From Apiotrichum sp. Y4204 (taxonomy: Eukaryota > Basidiomycota > Tremellomycetes > Trichosporonales > Trichosporonaceae), in NCBI GenBank assembly GCA_025531455.1, contig JAMYHL010000003.1, positions 744,001-808,000 of the forward strand: a stretch of DNA of 64,000 nt. The letters are read 5' to 3'. Each line of letters begins with the position of its first letter. The first letter of the stretch is position 1. The position numbers and the translations under genes are program-made. Below, one piece after another: positions 9,325 to 22,287 of the stretch. The notes under the pieces are model-generated. The model made no database searches. It was not told the origin of the DNA and worked only from the letters and a program-made list of their open reading frames with translations.

Positions 9325-12114
9325 ATGGAGGACGGCGAGCTGCCGGACGCCGGCGGCGGCGGGAGCAGCGGGAGCAGCCGCAATCAACCGCCCGCACTGG
9401 GGTTCCGGCCGATCAGCAGCGGCAGTGGGCTGCGCGACCCGCCCCCACACCTTCCGCGCCGACCGCAATCGCCGCGCGCAACTGGATCTGGATCGCATCT
9501 CCCATCGCATGGGCCGTCGCGCCGCTTCTCGCGAGAGTACCCACCACGGGTTGGCGAGCTCCCCCCACGAGTCGGCACGTTACCTGTTCCCCCGAAGGGC
9601 CCACCATCAGCGCACGGGAAGGGGCCAGCGCAAGGACGGTGGGGGCCAAAAGATACGTGGATAGCGCCGGTCGACGACCGAGATGACCGCGATGACCGGG
9701 ATCGCGGGAGGGAGCGGGGGCGGAAACGCAGCCGGTCGTGGTCGAGCGACTTGAGCCGGAGCCGCAGCCCGCCACCGAGACGGCGGTCGCTGTCGCCGAA
9801 AAGAGACAGGTCGCGCTCACGAGAGCGGTCTCCGGGAGAACGGTCGCGCTCTAGAGGGCGGTCGCGGTCCAGAGACAGGTCGCTATCTCCACGGCCCATA
9901 CCTGAAGGCGTGCTTGGCAGCTTGAGCACATTCACAAAGTAGGTTTTATTTGCTGCTCATGCTGACTCCAGCTCTCTACAAAATGTGATGCTGAAGACAT
10001 CGAAGCGCGAGCTGGCATCGCGCGCACTGGACCGCCTTGCGGGGTTCACAGACGACCAGGCGACACTCGCGAGCGCAGGGCGGGAACTGGCTGCAGCAGA
10101 CCGCGCACTGCGCAACGACACTGATGCGCTCCAGGACGCATTCATCGATCTCCTCCGACGCGCCCTCGCTGCACCCGGCGTTGCAAAGGGCGACGTTGGA
10201 GCGCTCCAGATCGAAAAGCTTATCGACCGCATCGCGAGTATTGAAAAGGGCGTGCCGCTCGCTATTCCCCCTCCCCCTCCCCCTGGCGAGCGGCCAGACT
10301 CGCCACACACCGCACCTCCCTCCCAGCCGCCACCGAAAATCCCGCCTCCGCCATCACCGCCATCCGACGACGAGACGGAGGACATGGAGCTCGACCCGAC
10401 GCCCGCGCCTCCGACGCCAGTACCCGCACCTGGTCCCTCCGCCGGTCCATCTGGCCCATCAACGGACGCACCAAAGGATAACTCGCTGGCCGCAAAGCGC
10501 CAGCGCGTCCGCGAGCTCCTTCACAGCCTTATCTCGCGTGTCGAGGAGGGTGAGACCAAGATGGAGGCGGCAGTTGATCGCGTCGATGACTTCGAGGAGG
10601 CGCTCGCAGAACGCGACTATGAGATCGAAGAGTTCAGGCAGGACTTGAATCGACTTAAGGAGTTCCAGGCAGATATCGAGGACCGTCGCCAGAGAGCTAG
10701 GGACCGCCGCACCGCAACGGCTGCTCCGACGGCTACTGGCAGCGCAGCGACTAGCCGGGTTGGCACACCTGCTGTGGCAACTGCAGTCGCGGACACCCCT
10801 GTTGCTCAGGCAGACTCCGCCCCCCCTGCTTCTGAACTCGTACCGGCCACCCCTGATCCAGCACCACCACCACCGACGAGCGACTCCACGACCGTGCCGT
10901 CTGCCGAGCTGGCCGAGATGCGCACGATGATGGCGCAGATGCGCGCGGAGATCACGGCCCTCAAATCGAGCCAGGCCGAGCAGACCGCAAAGGTGCCCGC
11001 CACACCGGATGATATCTCCACTCTGCGCGCGGAGGTCGAGAAGGTCCGCCATCTCGTCACTGACGGTCACCTGCGGCCGATCATCGCGCGTCTCCTGCAA
11101 GAGAGCCTTCCTCCTGTCATCACGAACATTTTCGAGCGCAGCCGCGAGGCCATGAGTAAGAAGATCATGCGGGACTTGCTGGCGATAGCGCGTCAGGATG
11201 GAGGTGGGTCGGGCGGAGCAGCAGGTCCGAGTACGAATGCCGGCGGGGACGCTGGGACGAGCGGAGCGGCGAATGGCTCAGAGGCGAGGAACGCGATAAA
11301 CGTGGATACCGCTTTGCCGTCCGCTGCTAAAGGGCCAATATCGTCCAGCGACAACCCGATCGTTATAGAGGACTCGCCACCGACGGAGAATGCTAAACTG
11401 CCGATCGTCGGTGCCACGGGGGCCACAATCCCCAACGTCTCACCGGAACAGTGGCAGCAGTTCATTGCACGCGCTGTTCGAGAGACACAGGCGGCGTCGA
11501 CATCCTCGGTGCAATCTCCACAGGCTGCCATGTCTCCGCAACCAACTCACTTCTCCCCACAGCCTGCACCAATGCACATCTCGCCGCAAATGTCATCGGC
11601 ACATATCTCTCCCCAGCCTGCAGCGTTACACGTTCAGCCGCAGCCCGTCAACAATGGTGCGTATCAGCCGCTACCACATCATCAGCTTTTGCGCCGACAG
11701 TCGCAGCAAGCGCAGGCGGCCCAGCAGTGGCAGCAGCATCACCAGCAGCAGACACACTTTCAGCCGCAAGCACAGCAGCCGCTGTACACGCAGGCCCCTC
11801 TGGCATCTCCCCTCTCCCCCAGTGCTGTTCCCGCGTATGGGGTGGTCTCGCCGCCACTGGCCCACATGCCCACGATGCAAGCAGAGGCGGAGATTCCGCC
11901 GCAAGACCAGCCGATCTACGATGAGGCGCGGCGCATACGTGCCGAGCTGAACGCGCAGTACCCGACCGCCTCCAACGAGGAGCTTACAAACTTGACAAGG
12001 CGCAAGCTCCGGGAATGGGTCAGTGCGCGCGCGCAAGTGCAGAACAACGTGCAAACCATCCATGATATGCAGGCTTACGCACAGATCAGCAACAACATGG
12101 GGCGTCACCAGTAG
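9325..12114 (+). CDS. Unrecognised protein with RS-rich N-terminus, coiled coils and Gln/His/Pro-rich C-terminus
   Basis: Exons 9325-9938 and 9972-12114 (33-nt intron, gtaggt...ctccag); 918 aa. Residues 1-204 are Gly/Pro/Arg-rich with dense RS/SR dipeptides from about 140 to 195, like the RS domains of splicing and mRNA-processing factors. The segment at about 206-300 looks helical, followed by a Pro-rich stretch. A strong heptad-like charged segment runs about 376-452, with a second helical one containing LAEMRTMMAQMRAEITAL. The next 250 residues are Pro/Gln/His-rich with repeated SPQP motifs. The C-terminus (about 853-918) is again helical and charged. I know no family with this order. A nuclear scaffold or RNA-processing role is inference from the RS domain only. 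ATG 8929 is an in-frame alternative start, less likely because of its leader-like composition. Confidence 0.8.
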
Positions 12115-13897
12115 TGGCAGCCGTAGAAACCCTGTACCGTATTACTATGTATGCAGCACATCACATCACAACACGAAGGCCGTGGCGCGCGCATGGCTGG
12201 TGCGACCCGCGCATGCAGCGCGTAAGCAATAAGATCAGTGCACCCCACCATCCCCGGCCCGGACCTCGAGGCGCACACGACAGTCGTCGGGCTCTCAGTT
12301 GATTGATCAGTCGCGTCAGTGGGGTCCGGCTCGGGGTTATGCTTATCACTGTAGGCAGGGCTCATCCAGCATGCAGCTCGTGTGACATGCATGCCGCGCC
12401 GAGCGCGCCGAGGACTTGCCGGACTTGGTTCCCAACTCATGCTCAATCCCAGGTCCTTGGTCTGCACTTGGGTGGCGATTGAGCGGCGCTATGCGGGGCC
12501 CCCTTTTCTCATGTTATGTATCTCTGGAACTTGGAACGCACGTTTATCATTTTTCAGGAGGCGAATGGCGGTGATTCGCGTGATCGACCGGCAGGTACGG
12601 CAGGGGAACGGTGTGTCACAGCGGGAGAAAACGTGGGGCCCCCTGTTTGTGGGATGCTCAGAAAAGTGAGAAAGAGAGAGAGACAACAAACGTGCGTTCC
12701 CTACTTCTGTCCTCTCAGTCCTCAGCGCTTTGGTGTGGCGCTATGCGACAGCTGTTGCTGCAAAGACTACGGCCCAGACCAGAGGTTGGGGCGGAGCTAG
12801 ATGGGAAAGGGGGTCGGAGCCAAGACATGGACTGCCGGGGCCTCAGCGGTAACTGGAGCACACGACTCGAAGCAACGACGCCATGTCGCTAGCCGACAAC
12901 AAAGACTAGGAGCTATGTGCCGGTCTTTGAACGCTGGCCACTGGTTCTTGTCGTTGGTTGGTGGGCTGTCGGGATACATGCCGCCGTGCCGCGCAGATCG
13001 AGGACAGAGATAGTAACGACACCTTTACCTTAATCACTCGATAGCACGGGCCGGGATGCTTGCCCGAAGAGCGAAGAGTCACGAGAACTGGAGACTACAA
13101 GGTCGTGCCCGAATGGAAATATGGAATGCCACGGATCAGGATCATGGATGGATGGTCTCGAGGTGGGATGTCTCGTGTCTCGTGCACTGTCCACTTTCTA
13201 TCTCTATCTTTTCTCTTGATCTCTCTCTTGGAAACACTCTCATCGCCACTCCCGGTCCCAGTCCAAGTGCTCCCCGCTCTTTCTTCTCGACCCAGCTTTC
13301 ACTTCTGCTCGAGAAACCAAACGTGTGCCAAGGACAACTACGGCCTTATCTACAGACAATACAGCTGTATTTGGTTGCTCTCGCTCTCGCTTTTCGTTCC
13401 ACAGCTTCTTCTCGATTCTGAGTTTCTTGCTCTGGTAGTGGTCGCACGAGCACATCTCACGGCCGTGAAAGCCGAAGTGCTTGGGAACTTGAGACTTGGG
13501 AGCTGGAGAGCTTGGAAAGACTAGTGGAGCGCACGAGTACGGAAAACCGCACAAGCACGAGGACTGTAGCACCAGCACGATCGCACGAGTTCGGAATAAC
13601 GCACGTCGCGCGACCCGCCGCCGCCGCCCTCTCGTCGTCCCTCGTGCGTCACCGCGACGCACGTTTCTGCCACCACAACAACCACCGTACACACATCTTC
13701 TGGGCCATCTGGCCGCTCACTGGCCCGTGCTATCACACGAGCACACGAGCACCCAGTCCACCAGAAGCGCCAGTGCACCAGTGCACCAGTGCTTGTCGTT
13801 GGGGCTGTTTGCTCCGACGACACTCGTCGCCAGCTCCCAGAGCTCCAAGCTCCCGAGCTCCCAGCAGCGCTCGCGCTCCCTCGTGCGCTCGAGATTA
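12115..13897. other. Intergenic region and leader of the bHLH gene
   Basis: About 1.8 kb with no recognisable coding potential; open frames are short and overlap on both strands. Around 13180-13330 the plus strand is C/T-rich. A CCAGTGCAC-type short repeat lies at 13769-13792. Confidence 0.5.
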
Positions 13898-13939
13898 ATG
13901 AACACGACCGCGACCGATCCGTCCTCTTCATCAACATGA
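13898..13939 (+). promoter_or_regulatory. Upstream ORF (13 codons) overlapping the bHLH start codon as ATGA
   Basis: ATG at 13898 opens a 13-codon frame ending in TGA at 13937-13939. Its stop overlaps the ATG at 13936 of the main reading frame. Such overlap can allow reinitiation or reduce translation of the main ORF. It only matters if 13936 is the true start; if the protein starts at 14149 this is an ordinary uORF in the leader. Confidence 0.55.
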
Positions 13940-15669
13940 CCTGGGTCGAGCGCCCCCTCCCCCTCGCCAGCCTTAATTCTCTCCCCGCCATCTCTTCCCC
14001 GCGCGAATCGTCGTTCCGCGCACCCCTCCTCACCCTCCCTCTTCCGGCACTGTCGGCCCTCGAGCCCTTCCGTCGCACGACCTCGCCAGCGAGCCACAGC
14101 TCACAGCATCACAGTCACAGCGCACCCCTCTCCCCGCGACATTCCCTCATGCCGCCTCCACCGCTCCCCCGCAAGCGCAAGCAGGTGGACCGCCGCTCGG
14201 CGTCCCCTGTTCCCGACAGCTCTGCCTCACCCGAGAGCCACGCAGACTCAGAGTACGACCCGTCGCGCGCGCGCCGCCCGAAACGCATCCAGTCCAAGGC
14301 GTCCACTTCAGCGACATCCCCGCCGACCACAGGGACCACAACCCCAGCCGCGCCGGCCGGTATGCGGATCGGGCCGAACGGGCGCCCGATGTCGCGCGAG
14401 CAGCTGCGCAAGGCCAACCACTCGCTGATTGAGCGCCGGCGCCGCGAGAAGATCAACTTTGCGCTCAGCGAGCTCCGTGGCATGGTCCCTGGTCTCGGAG
14501 AGGATGGTGGTAAGGGTGGCGAGTTCAAGCTTGAGGTGAGTCGAGGGAAAGTGATCTATAGCTGATTGCAGGTGCTGGAGCGCACGGTCGAGCATATGCG
14601 TGAGCTCAAGGCGCAGGTTGCGGAGCTTCAGGATAGGATCGAGCACATGGCGCGTACTGAGAGCGAGGATATGGATGTTGACAGCGAGCCGCCGCGCTCC
14701 CGCTCGTCGAATGAGTACCATCACTCGGGACATTCGCGCGCGGCGTCGCGCCAGCACTCTCACACTCCGACGTACCCCTCGAGCCATCACTCAAGCCACC
14801 AGTCGACGCACTCGAGCACTTCTCACTCCCTCTCGAGACAGCCATCGCGCCCTGCGTATTCCCATTCCCACTCGCACTCGCACTCCCACAACCCTTCGCC
14901 CCACCAGGGCTCGTCCCACACCCCGCCGTCGCCGTCCATGACTCCGCCACTGCGCCACGCCATGTCGCCTGACCCAAACGAGACCGAGCCCGAGATGGAC
15001 CTACCCCCGCCCCTGACTCTTGCGCACCGCACGAGTGGCTCTGACAACACCGAGTCGTCGGGCAACACCGCGTCTCCGCGCCCGCATCCCCCGAGTATCG
15101 CATCGCTCATCGCCTCGTCCCAGCCCCGCCGCGAGGTCCCCAATCCGCGGAGTAGCCAGCCGAGCCCCAACATCTACCTCCCTTTCCCTACCCCGTCCCC
15201 CACCTCCCCGTTCCTCACATACCAAGGGAGCGCAGCGAGCACCTCGTCGAGCGTGACTGGCCCACCGGAGCCAAGCCCCTTCATGGCGCCTCTCCAAAAC
15301 ATTTCTCTCTTTGGAGGCGCCCTCCTAGACACGCCGAACACACTTGACGGCGACAAGGGCGATAGGAAGCAGCCCAGCCCGCCCCACCTCGCCATGCCGC
15401 CGCCAGGACACCGCGACCTCGGCGCGGAGGAGGCCGCCAACCTCCTCCTCGCAATCTCCTCGCCCGAGACACTCCGCCCCTCCAAGACCGGCAGCACGCC
15501 GATCATGTCCGCGCTCTCCATGCCCCCGGGACAACGCCGTCTCGATGCCGACTCTGACGACTTCTCGCTGGACGGCGGCACCGCCAGCAAGACCGCGACC
15601 TACTACCGCCCCAACGCCAACTACCGCCCCCGGCAGGGCAAGACGGCGCGGGATATCCTGCGGATGTAG
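13936..15669 (+). CDS. bHLH transcription factor
   Basis: Exons 13936-14535 and 14572-15669 (36-nt intron); 565 aa from ATG 13936, or 494 aa from the in-frame ATG at 14149. The basic region and helix 1 read NHSLIERRRREKIN (about 161-174), with the H-E-R-R-R pattern that contacts E-box DNA. Helix 2 begins exactly after the intron with VLERTVEHMRELKAQV (201-216). The loop is short and Gly/Lys-rich. A KRKQVDRR nuclear-localisation-like cluster precedes it. The remaining 350 residues are Ser/Pro/His-rich and probably disordered. The target genes cannot be read from sequence. The region 13936-14148 is C-rich and could be leader, so the start is uncertain; the bHLH call itself is firm. Confidence 0.9.
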
Positions 15670-18633
15670 ATGGTTTCAAGGCTCGGTAATTGCTCTTGGA
15701 CGTCTGAGATCAGATGGAGACGGCGTCAGGAAGAAAAGTGGCAGGATGATACTCGCGAGATTGTCCGCCACAAAACGCATGATACGCTAGAAGAGGTGAA
15801 GATTGGATATTGGATAGCGATGAGCGGTATGGTCCGGTGGCCGTGATCGGCACCCGGTGCCACTCCTGGTGGTTGAAACAGTTAGCAAACATGTTGATAG
15901 GATAGTAGAATAGACAAGGAACGAGGGTCGAGGAGGCAGGTAGCTGAAGTAGAATGGACATGATGTATTTCTGGGTTTCGGGTTCGGACGATGAGTGATG
16001 GGCATTGAGAAGCTGTTTGTGCTCTTGAGTCTATTGTCTGTTTCTCGCACGGTCTCCTGAGCTTCAGGTCGAGGTCAAGCTCGAGCACTGGTGCTCGGCC
16101 GCTCCTGAAGTCACGCTCAAGCGGTGTCGAGGGTTGAAAGGTGGGGTGCAACATGTTGCAAGGGCTGGGGCCTACACAGATAGCGATTTGAGGGGTTTCC
16201 GAAGCGTTTTCCGAAGCCAGAATGTAACGCACTACTGTATGTTGATATATCCAGAACAGAGCGTGATCTGGACATGTCAGTTGTCAATCTAGAATGTGTC
16301 GTCTTGTAACGTTTGTGAGGTGTTGATGCCAAGGCGGATGTCAGGATATACCACGACGCGTGCTTACAGCATGTCCACCACCGCTAAACAAACATGTACA
16401 AAAACATTCCGAACATCCATCCCCATCCCTCATCCTTCGCTCCCACTGAAGTACACAGGTCCAGACCCCTCCCACGCCCGGCCGGCCCCACATTCCAAAA
16501 ACACACTCAAAGCTCGGGTGGCCGAGCTCAGTTGGGGTCCAGTCCGCGTCCAGAGGGAGTTCGAAAGGGCGGTGGCGTAGTGGCTTATTGAGGACAGGGA
16601 TTGAGGGGTTGGGGAGACCGGGTGGTGAGAGGTGGAAGAATGAGACGAGGCAACAAGACTGATCCCTCTTCCTCGCCATTTGAGCAGATGCGCCGATACT
16701 CCGATGCTCCGAAGATGCCCCATCTCGAGACTTCGGGTTGCGTCTTGTGTCCCAGGATGACTGATCCGCCGGAAGACCAAGACGCACGCCCCACTGACCT
16801 CCAAACCATTGATTCACTCTGGTATCCTCCTCCTGCATCATTGCGCATTGCGGCGCCGCCTCGCGGTTCTTGGCACGCGTGGCAGAGTGGCAGAGACAGA
16901 TCCGTCTCGTCCACGTTCAGCTTTCAGTATCAATCTAGTCACATCGGACGTGCAAAGCCGCCCAACCCCCTGCGCCGCCGCCCCGATCCCGTATTAATTG
17001 ACCACCCCCCAGCACAGCTAGCACAGACAGCCATGCATGCCATGCACCAAGGCGCCACCTCGTCGCGTCCTGTCTCCCTGGCGCACTGCCTATTGTCCGC
17101 CCAGTGGGTGGTTCCCGCGCGCCATTGTCTGGCGATCCCGGCTACGCTAGCCCTTACGCCCTGTGGTGTGCATAATAATGCTGTACATCGCTCGCAGTCA
17201 TCCGCACGTTCCACACCTACACACTCCGCACCCCTCCATCCGCAGAGATAGGAGCATATTCTTTTGCTCCCCGGCTTCTGGTCCCAGTCGAGAAGCATGC
17301 CGTGCCGATCTCGGCTGCCGTATCTGCGGGGGTTCGGGCCCCCCTAAGGCTGGACCACACCAACACTCACAGCATCCAGCATCCTCACACAATACTGTAC
17401 GATCGCGATTCATGATTCACAATTAACACGCCCCGGGCTCTGACAACTGGCGCGCACGGACCGCCCGCAGGGTTCCCATCCCTAGGGGTGGCCAGTGTAC
17501 CAGCGTACCAGTAGTGTACGCCCGACGCCCCGATCTGATCACCGCCATGTTGACGTCCATCGCGCCATGGACATCGAGTGGAGAGCGGGGACACCTGGCA
17601 TGCAGGACTCTTACTCGTCGGATCGCTTTCTGTATCTGATCTTGTCCCCTCTTGTCTCGTTTCGTCCTGTTTCCGGCCCCGGACGCGTCAGACGCGAAAC
17701 ACGGCTTGAGGTCTCGCTGTCCTCGTTGTCCTCGTTGTCCTCGTTGTTCTTGTTCTTGTTGTCCATCTCGGGAAGTGACCTCGCCTGGTCTCGGACGACT
17801 CACTCGGGCCTCCTCTGGCTCGCACCGCGATCTGGAACTGGGGACGGGAACGCGACACGACCTGGCTTGTGCCTCGCTTCTGCTTCTCAGACGAGATCCC
17901 TGCTCGACTTCGGTCTGTCGCCAGCTGCCAGCTGAAGTCCTCGGTGCCCTCGATCCCTCCTACTTGCTTCTGCCTCTGCCACTGCCGACTGACCAGTCTA
18001 CAGTGCCAGTGTCTGCGGTTTGACACGTCGTGACCACAAGACAGAATCTAGAATCGCACACCACAACACCACACGACATACCTCGACATACCTCGTGCCC
18101 AGCCACACAACAAACACACCCTCGTTTACCACTCCACCTCCCCACACCGACACACACCGCGCAGACCCGCCAGGTCTCCAGAGCTTGCTGCCCGAGCTCC
18201 TGCCGCGATCCGCGTCGTGTGTACTTGGCCTCTCTAGAAACCGACGACGCAGAATACAACACACCGCCCAGCCCTCCGTTCACGACCTTCCGAGTTTGCC
18301 AACTCGTTTTGCCTCTTTTCCACCGTTACGACCGCTTCCGGGAGAAGCCTCGAAGCACGCAGCGGAAGACCCAACCCGCCGCGGACTACACTGGCCCGCT
18401 CGCCATCGTACATAGTACATTACCACTGCGCATCGTGCATTGTGCATTGTCAAGTTTATCGCCACAGGTTACCCCTGCATCAAAAGTTACACCAGAAACA
18501 TTCCAGAAACACGACGGGGACACTCACACCTACCCCGCATTCCTATTCTCCGACCCCCGCGACCCGCGACTCGCGACAACCCGCGAATCGCGACATCACG
18601 CCCGGCACGACGCGGCACCCCCTCCCAATCACA
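15670..18633. other. Intergenic region before the NDR kinase gene
   Basis: About 3 kb without recognisable genes. A 9-bp repeat (cctcgttgt, three copies) lies at 17721-17747. The last 600 bases before ATG 18634 are C/A-rich leader-like sequence. Confidence 0.5.
17721..17747. repeat. 9-bp tandem repeat, three copies
   Basis: cctcgttgt repeated three times, followed by degenerate ttgttct units. In the promoter region of the kinase gene. Confidence 0.75.
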
Positions 18634-21600
18634 ATGGACGCGGACGACCAGCGCCCGTGGTCCCGCTGGCTGCTCAACCTGGTCCTCCCTGGCCGGGTCA
18701 ACGATACCATCGCCCTCCGCTCGCCCCAGGTCTTGCTCACCGAGAGCGAGTCCAAGCTGCTCGCAAGATACGCCGCGGCAGCGGACCATCTCGTAGGCCC
18801 ACCGATACAGAACGCGAAAGAAGCTGCCGGACATCCCCCATTCGCTCCGGTCCCCGTTACGCAGGGGGCACGACCTGGGGTCGTGCCAGTGCCACAGAGC
18901 CAGAATCTGCCCGTCGGACCCCGATCGAGTCTTGACGCTCCGGCGGCGTTGGCGTCGGGTCCGATGCCAACGCCCTCGGGGATCGCAGTCGGCCCGCCCC
19001 CGCCCGCAGTGGGCAACGTCGGCCTTGGCATCCTCGGCGTCACTGTCAGCTCCCCATGGCCGGCGTCCACGTCCCATCCGACGCCAATGGAGAAGATAGC
19101 GCTGGCAGACGACGCACCGTCTGCCCCCAGTCCGCCGCCGATCAGGCGGCGCGCGCGCATGCTCAACAAGCTTTCCCTCGGGTCTGCGTCCCCCAGTCTC
19201 GCGTGTACACCCCCACCAACACCGTTTGACGGTGCCATGCGTCCACCGCGATACCCCCAGAGCAAGGTGCGCCCTGCCCTCGCAACGCTGGAACGCGCTG
19301 CGGCATGTGCCTTATATTTTGAGCAGTTCTACAGCTCGCTGCAGCGCACCCGTGGGCCGGCGATCGGTGGCGGGCGGCAGCGGCGGGGACGTGCCAGCGC
19401 GGACACTTTCGACTTTGGGCGAGTTATTGGCCAAGGGGCGTTTGGTGTCGTCCGCATCGCCAGAGAGAAGGAGAACGGGCGCATGGTGGCTATCAAACAG
19501 CTCCGAAAGGTGGATCTTCTCCGTATGGGCCAGGAGGGCCATGTGCGTGCCGAGAAGGACTTGTTATCCGCTGCCGCGATGCACCGGCTTGACGGGCCGA
19601 GCTGGATCCCGCAGCTGTACTACTCTTTCCAGGACGAGGACCACCTTTTCTTCGTGCTCGAGTTCATGGGCGGCGGCGACCTACTCACCCTTCTCGTGGA
19701 CCGCGGCTCGCTCCCCGAGTCAATGGTGCGCTTCTACGCCGCCCAGATGATCCTCGCGCTCCACCAAACCCACAGGCTCGGGTACATCCACCGCGACGTC
19801 AAACCTGACAACTTCCTCTTCACGTCCGACGGCCACATCCGCATCGCCGACTTTGGCCTCGCAACCGACCTGCACTGGGCCCACGACTCGGCATACTACG
19901 AGCACCAGCGCCGCTCGTTCCTCAAGCGCCACGGGGTGCCACTGGACCGCCCCGCGTTCGGGAACCGCCGCCGCGAGGTCGAGGGCATACATGGTGGAAT
20001 TGGTGCAGGGTCATCGACTAGGAACCTCCTCTCGTGGCGGTCGAGGAACCGCCGCAAGCTGGCATATACGATCTGCGGGTGGGTGAAGTTGGAGCCCCGG
20101 TGATAAATTGATACTGATCTTAGCACAAACTCGTACATGGCACCAGAGGTGATCCGGGGGAACGGATACGGCTTTGGCGTCGACTGGTGGGGGCTCGGCG
20201 TCATCATCTACGAGGCTCTCTATGGTACGATCCCGTTCGTCGGCAACACTCGGGAGCAGACGAGGAAGAAGATGTAGGTGCCGCCTTGGTGGAATGTTTC
20301 TGACAATTAGTCTCGAGTGGAGAGCACACCTACAATTTCCCCGTCGCGGCGTGACCCCACTCGCTATCGATTTTATGCGCAGCCTCTTGTGTGATCGTGA
20401 GGACCGGCTAGGGTACACTGGTGCAGGGCGGCGCGCCTCGGCTGGGTCCGTCGCCGGGTTGCTCCGCGCTTCAGGGGCATCACTACTCAGCGTTGCGACA
20501 TCGGATATCGGCGCTACGCCTGCCTATACTGCTACAAGTAACGGCTCGGTGCCCCTTCTCGACGGGCCACTGGGCCACGACGGCGTCGAGCAGCTCATGG
20601 CGCACCCGTGGTTCCAGGATCTGGACTGGGCCACGCTGCACGAAATGTACCCACCCTTCCAGCCGGCGCTGCGCAGCGAGGACGACACACGGCACTTTGA
20701 CGACGATATACCAGACGAGCCCCTCGCGCCGGGCAACTCGGCGCTGTACCTCCGCGACCCCCTGCTGGGCGATAAGGCATGCGGCCAGGAGGTGCTAGCT
20801 ATCCGGAAGAAGTGAGTAGTTCTAGTATTCAGTGCTGACTGTAGCCTTGCCTTCAAGGGATGGACGTTCCGCTCTAAGCTTGACGACCAGTGCGGAAGCG
20901 AGAGGCGCCCGTCAGGTCCGACAGTGGGCAGAGCTCTCAATAGCTCGTTCAGCGACTACTCCCTCAGCAGGGCGTCCGATGACAAGACAACAAACATTCA
21001 CCGCTCGCGCCAGGAGGGGTCGTGCACAGTTCGGGGGCCAGAGCACGAAGCTACGATGCGCAGCCTATACCCCTTCTCCCCTGCAGAAGCCACAGAGACC
21101 GACTCGGACTTCAGCGACCTCGAGACGGAGTGCGAGTGGGGAAACGACGACATTGAGGACGCGGACGGTACACGCGTCGGAGGCAACGACACATCTCTCG
21201 AGTCTGCCGAGATGCCAGTCCCTGAGACGCCAGAGGCCGACCTCGGAATGGACAATGACAACGCTATACCCAGCGTGATGGAGACCTATCTCCCACCCGC
21301 AGACCACAGCTGCGGTTTCCCGCGCCCCGCGCGCCGCCTGTGGCCGCGCGGCGTAGTCGAGGCGTTCCCGCGCTACTCCCCAGCACTGAACGGCCTTGAG
21401 CGCGCATACGACGACACGTGGTGGGAGACGCAGCAGCTCGACTGGCGCGAAATGCTGGCTCTGGGCCACCCAGAAGACCATGTCCGCCCGTCGTGTGTCC
21501 CGACCGACGACCACCCGCGGGAACGCAGCGGGGGCTCGCCCGAGCTGGGCACCGACTCTGCCGCCCCCGTAACTCTCGACACCGTCAATACCCCCGAGAC

Positions 21601-21733
21601 CCTCCCCCAGGCCCCCGCAGGCGTCAACCGCAGCAAGAGCAAGATGCTCCCGCGCGCGGTGCGCCAACCGCCTACCGTGCGCGAGCGCGCGAGCAGCATG
21701 CCGCCCGTGAAACTCCTCCCGCTGAAAGCATAG
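18634..21733 (+). CDS. NDR/LATS-family AGC serine/threonine kinase
   Basis: Exons 18634-20078, 20124-20273, 20311-20811, 20845-21733; 994 aa. About 255 Pro-rich residues and a Mob-binding-like helical segment (LERAAACALYFEQFY) precede the kinase domain. Kinase landmarks are IGQGAFGVVRIA, VAIKQL (ATP-binding Lys), YIHRDVKPDNFLF (catalytic loop near 386-398) and IADFGLA. A long activation segment of the NDR type begins AHDSAYYEHQRR, followed by LAYTICGTNSYMAPE. About 50 low-complexity residues are inserted in the C-lobe before GVEQLMAHPWF. The hydrophobic motif FKGWTF (702-707, Thr706) is present, followed by an unusual 290-residue acidic/Pro tail. The family acts in the RAM (Cbk1) and mitotic-exit (Dbf2/Sid2) pathways; which paralogue this is cannot be settled by eye. 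Confidence 0.92.
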
Positions 21734-22287
21734 CATAGAGAAGGGCCAGCAGAGAGAAAGGGGGTTGGTTGTGGCCTGGCGCCGTATCTTGCGGGAGTCG
21801 AGAATCACATGGAAACCGACCGAAAGATGGCAACGACGTTCTACTCGTGTTGTAGTTGTATTACGGCAACGATGCATACCTGGCATGATGAGCATGAACT
21901 CAGTAGAAGTCAGTAGATGAGTCAGTTGCAAGCTGAGAGTCCGGAAGATCTGGAAAGAGTGTAGAAAGAAGAGGGTGGAAGATGCTGGTCAAAAAGGTCG
22001 GTGCTTGGAAAGCAGAAGACACGTCCTGTAACCGCAAGCGCACGAGCGGCTTCCGGTCTGCGTTGTGATTTCCGTCGCCACTCGTCCTGGCCACCCTCAT
22101 TGCCTGCACTTCACAGCCTCAGCCCTTCCTACTCCCCATGCTCGTGCTCAGTTTAGTCCCAGATACAGGCTACCGCAGTAGTTTTTAGATGCAGAAGGGC
22201 TCCATAAGCGTACAAGCCGTCTACGGCGTCCGGGGATACCGTCCGTCGTCCAACTATCTCGATGTGGTGATGTCGGTCGGTGGTCGT
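21734..22287. other. Intergenic between convergent kinase and eS30 genes
   Basis: About 550 bases forming the 3' flanks of two convergent genes. No gene or repeat seen. Confidence 0.6.
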
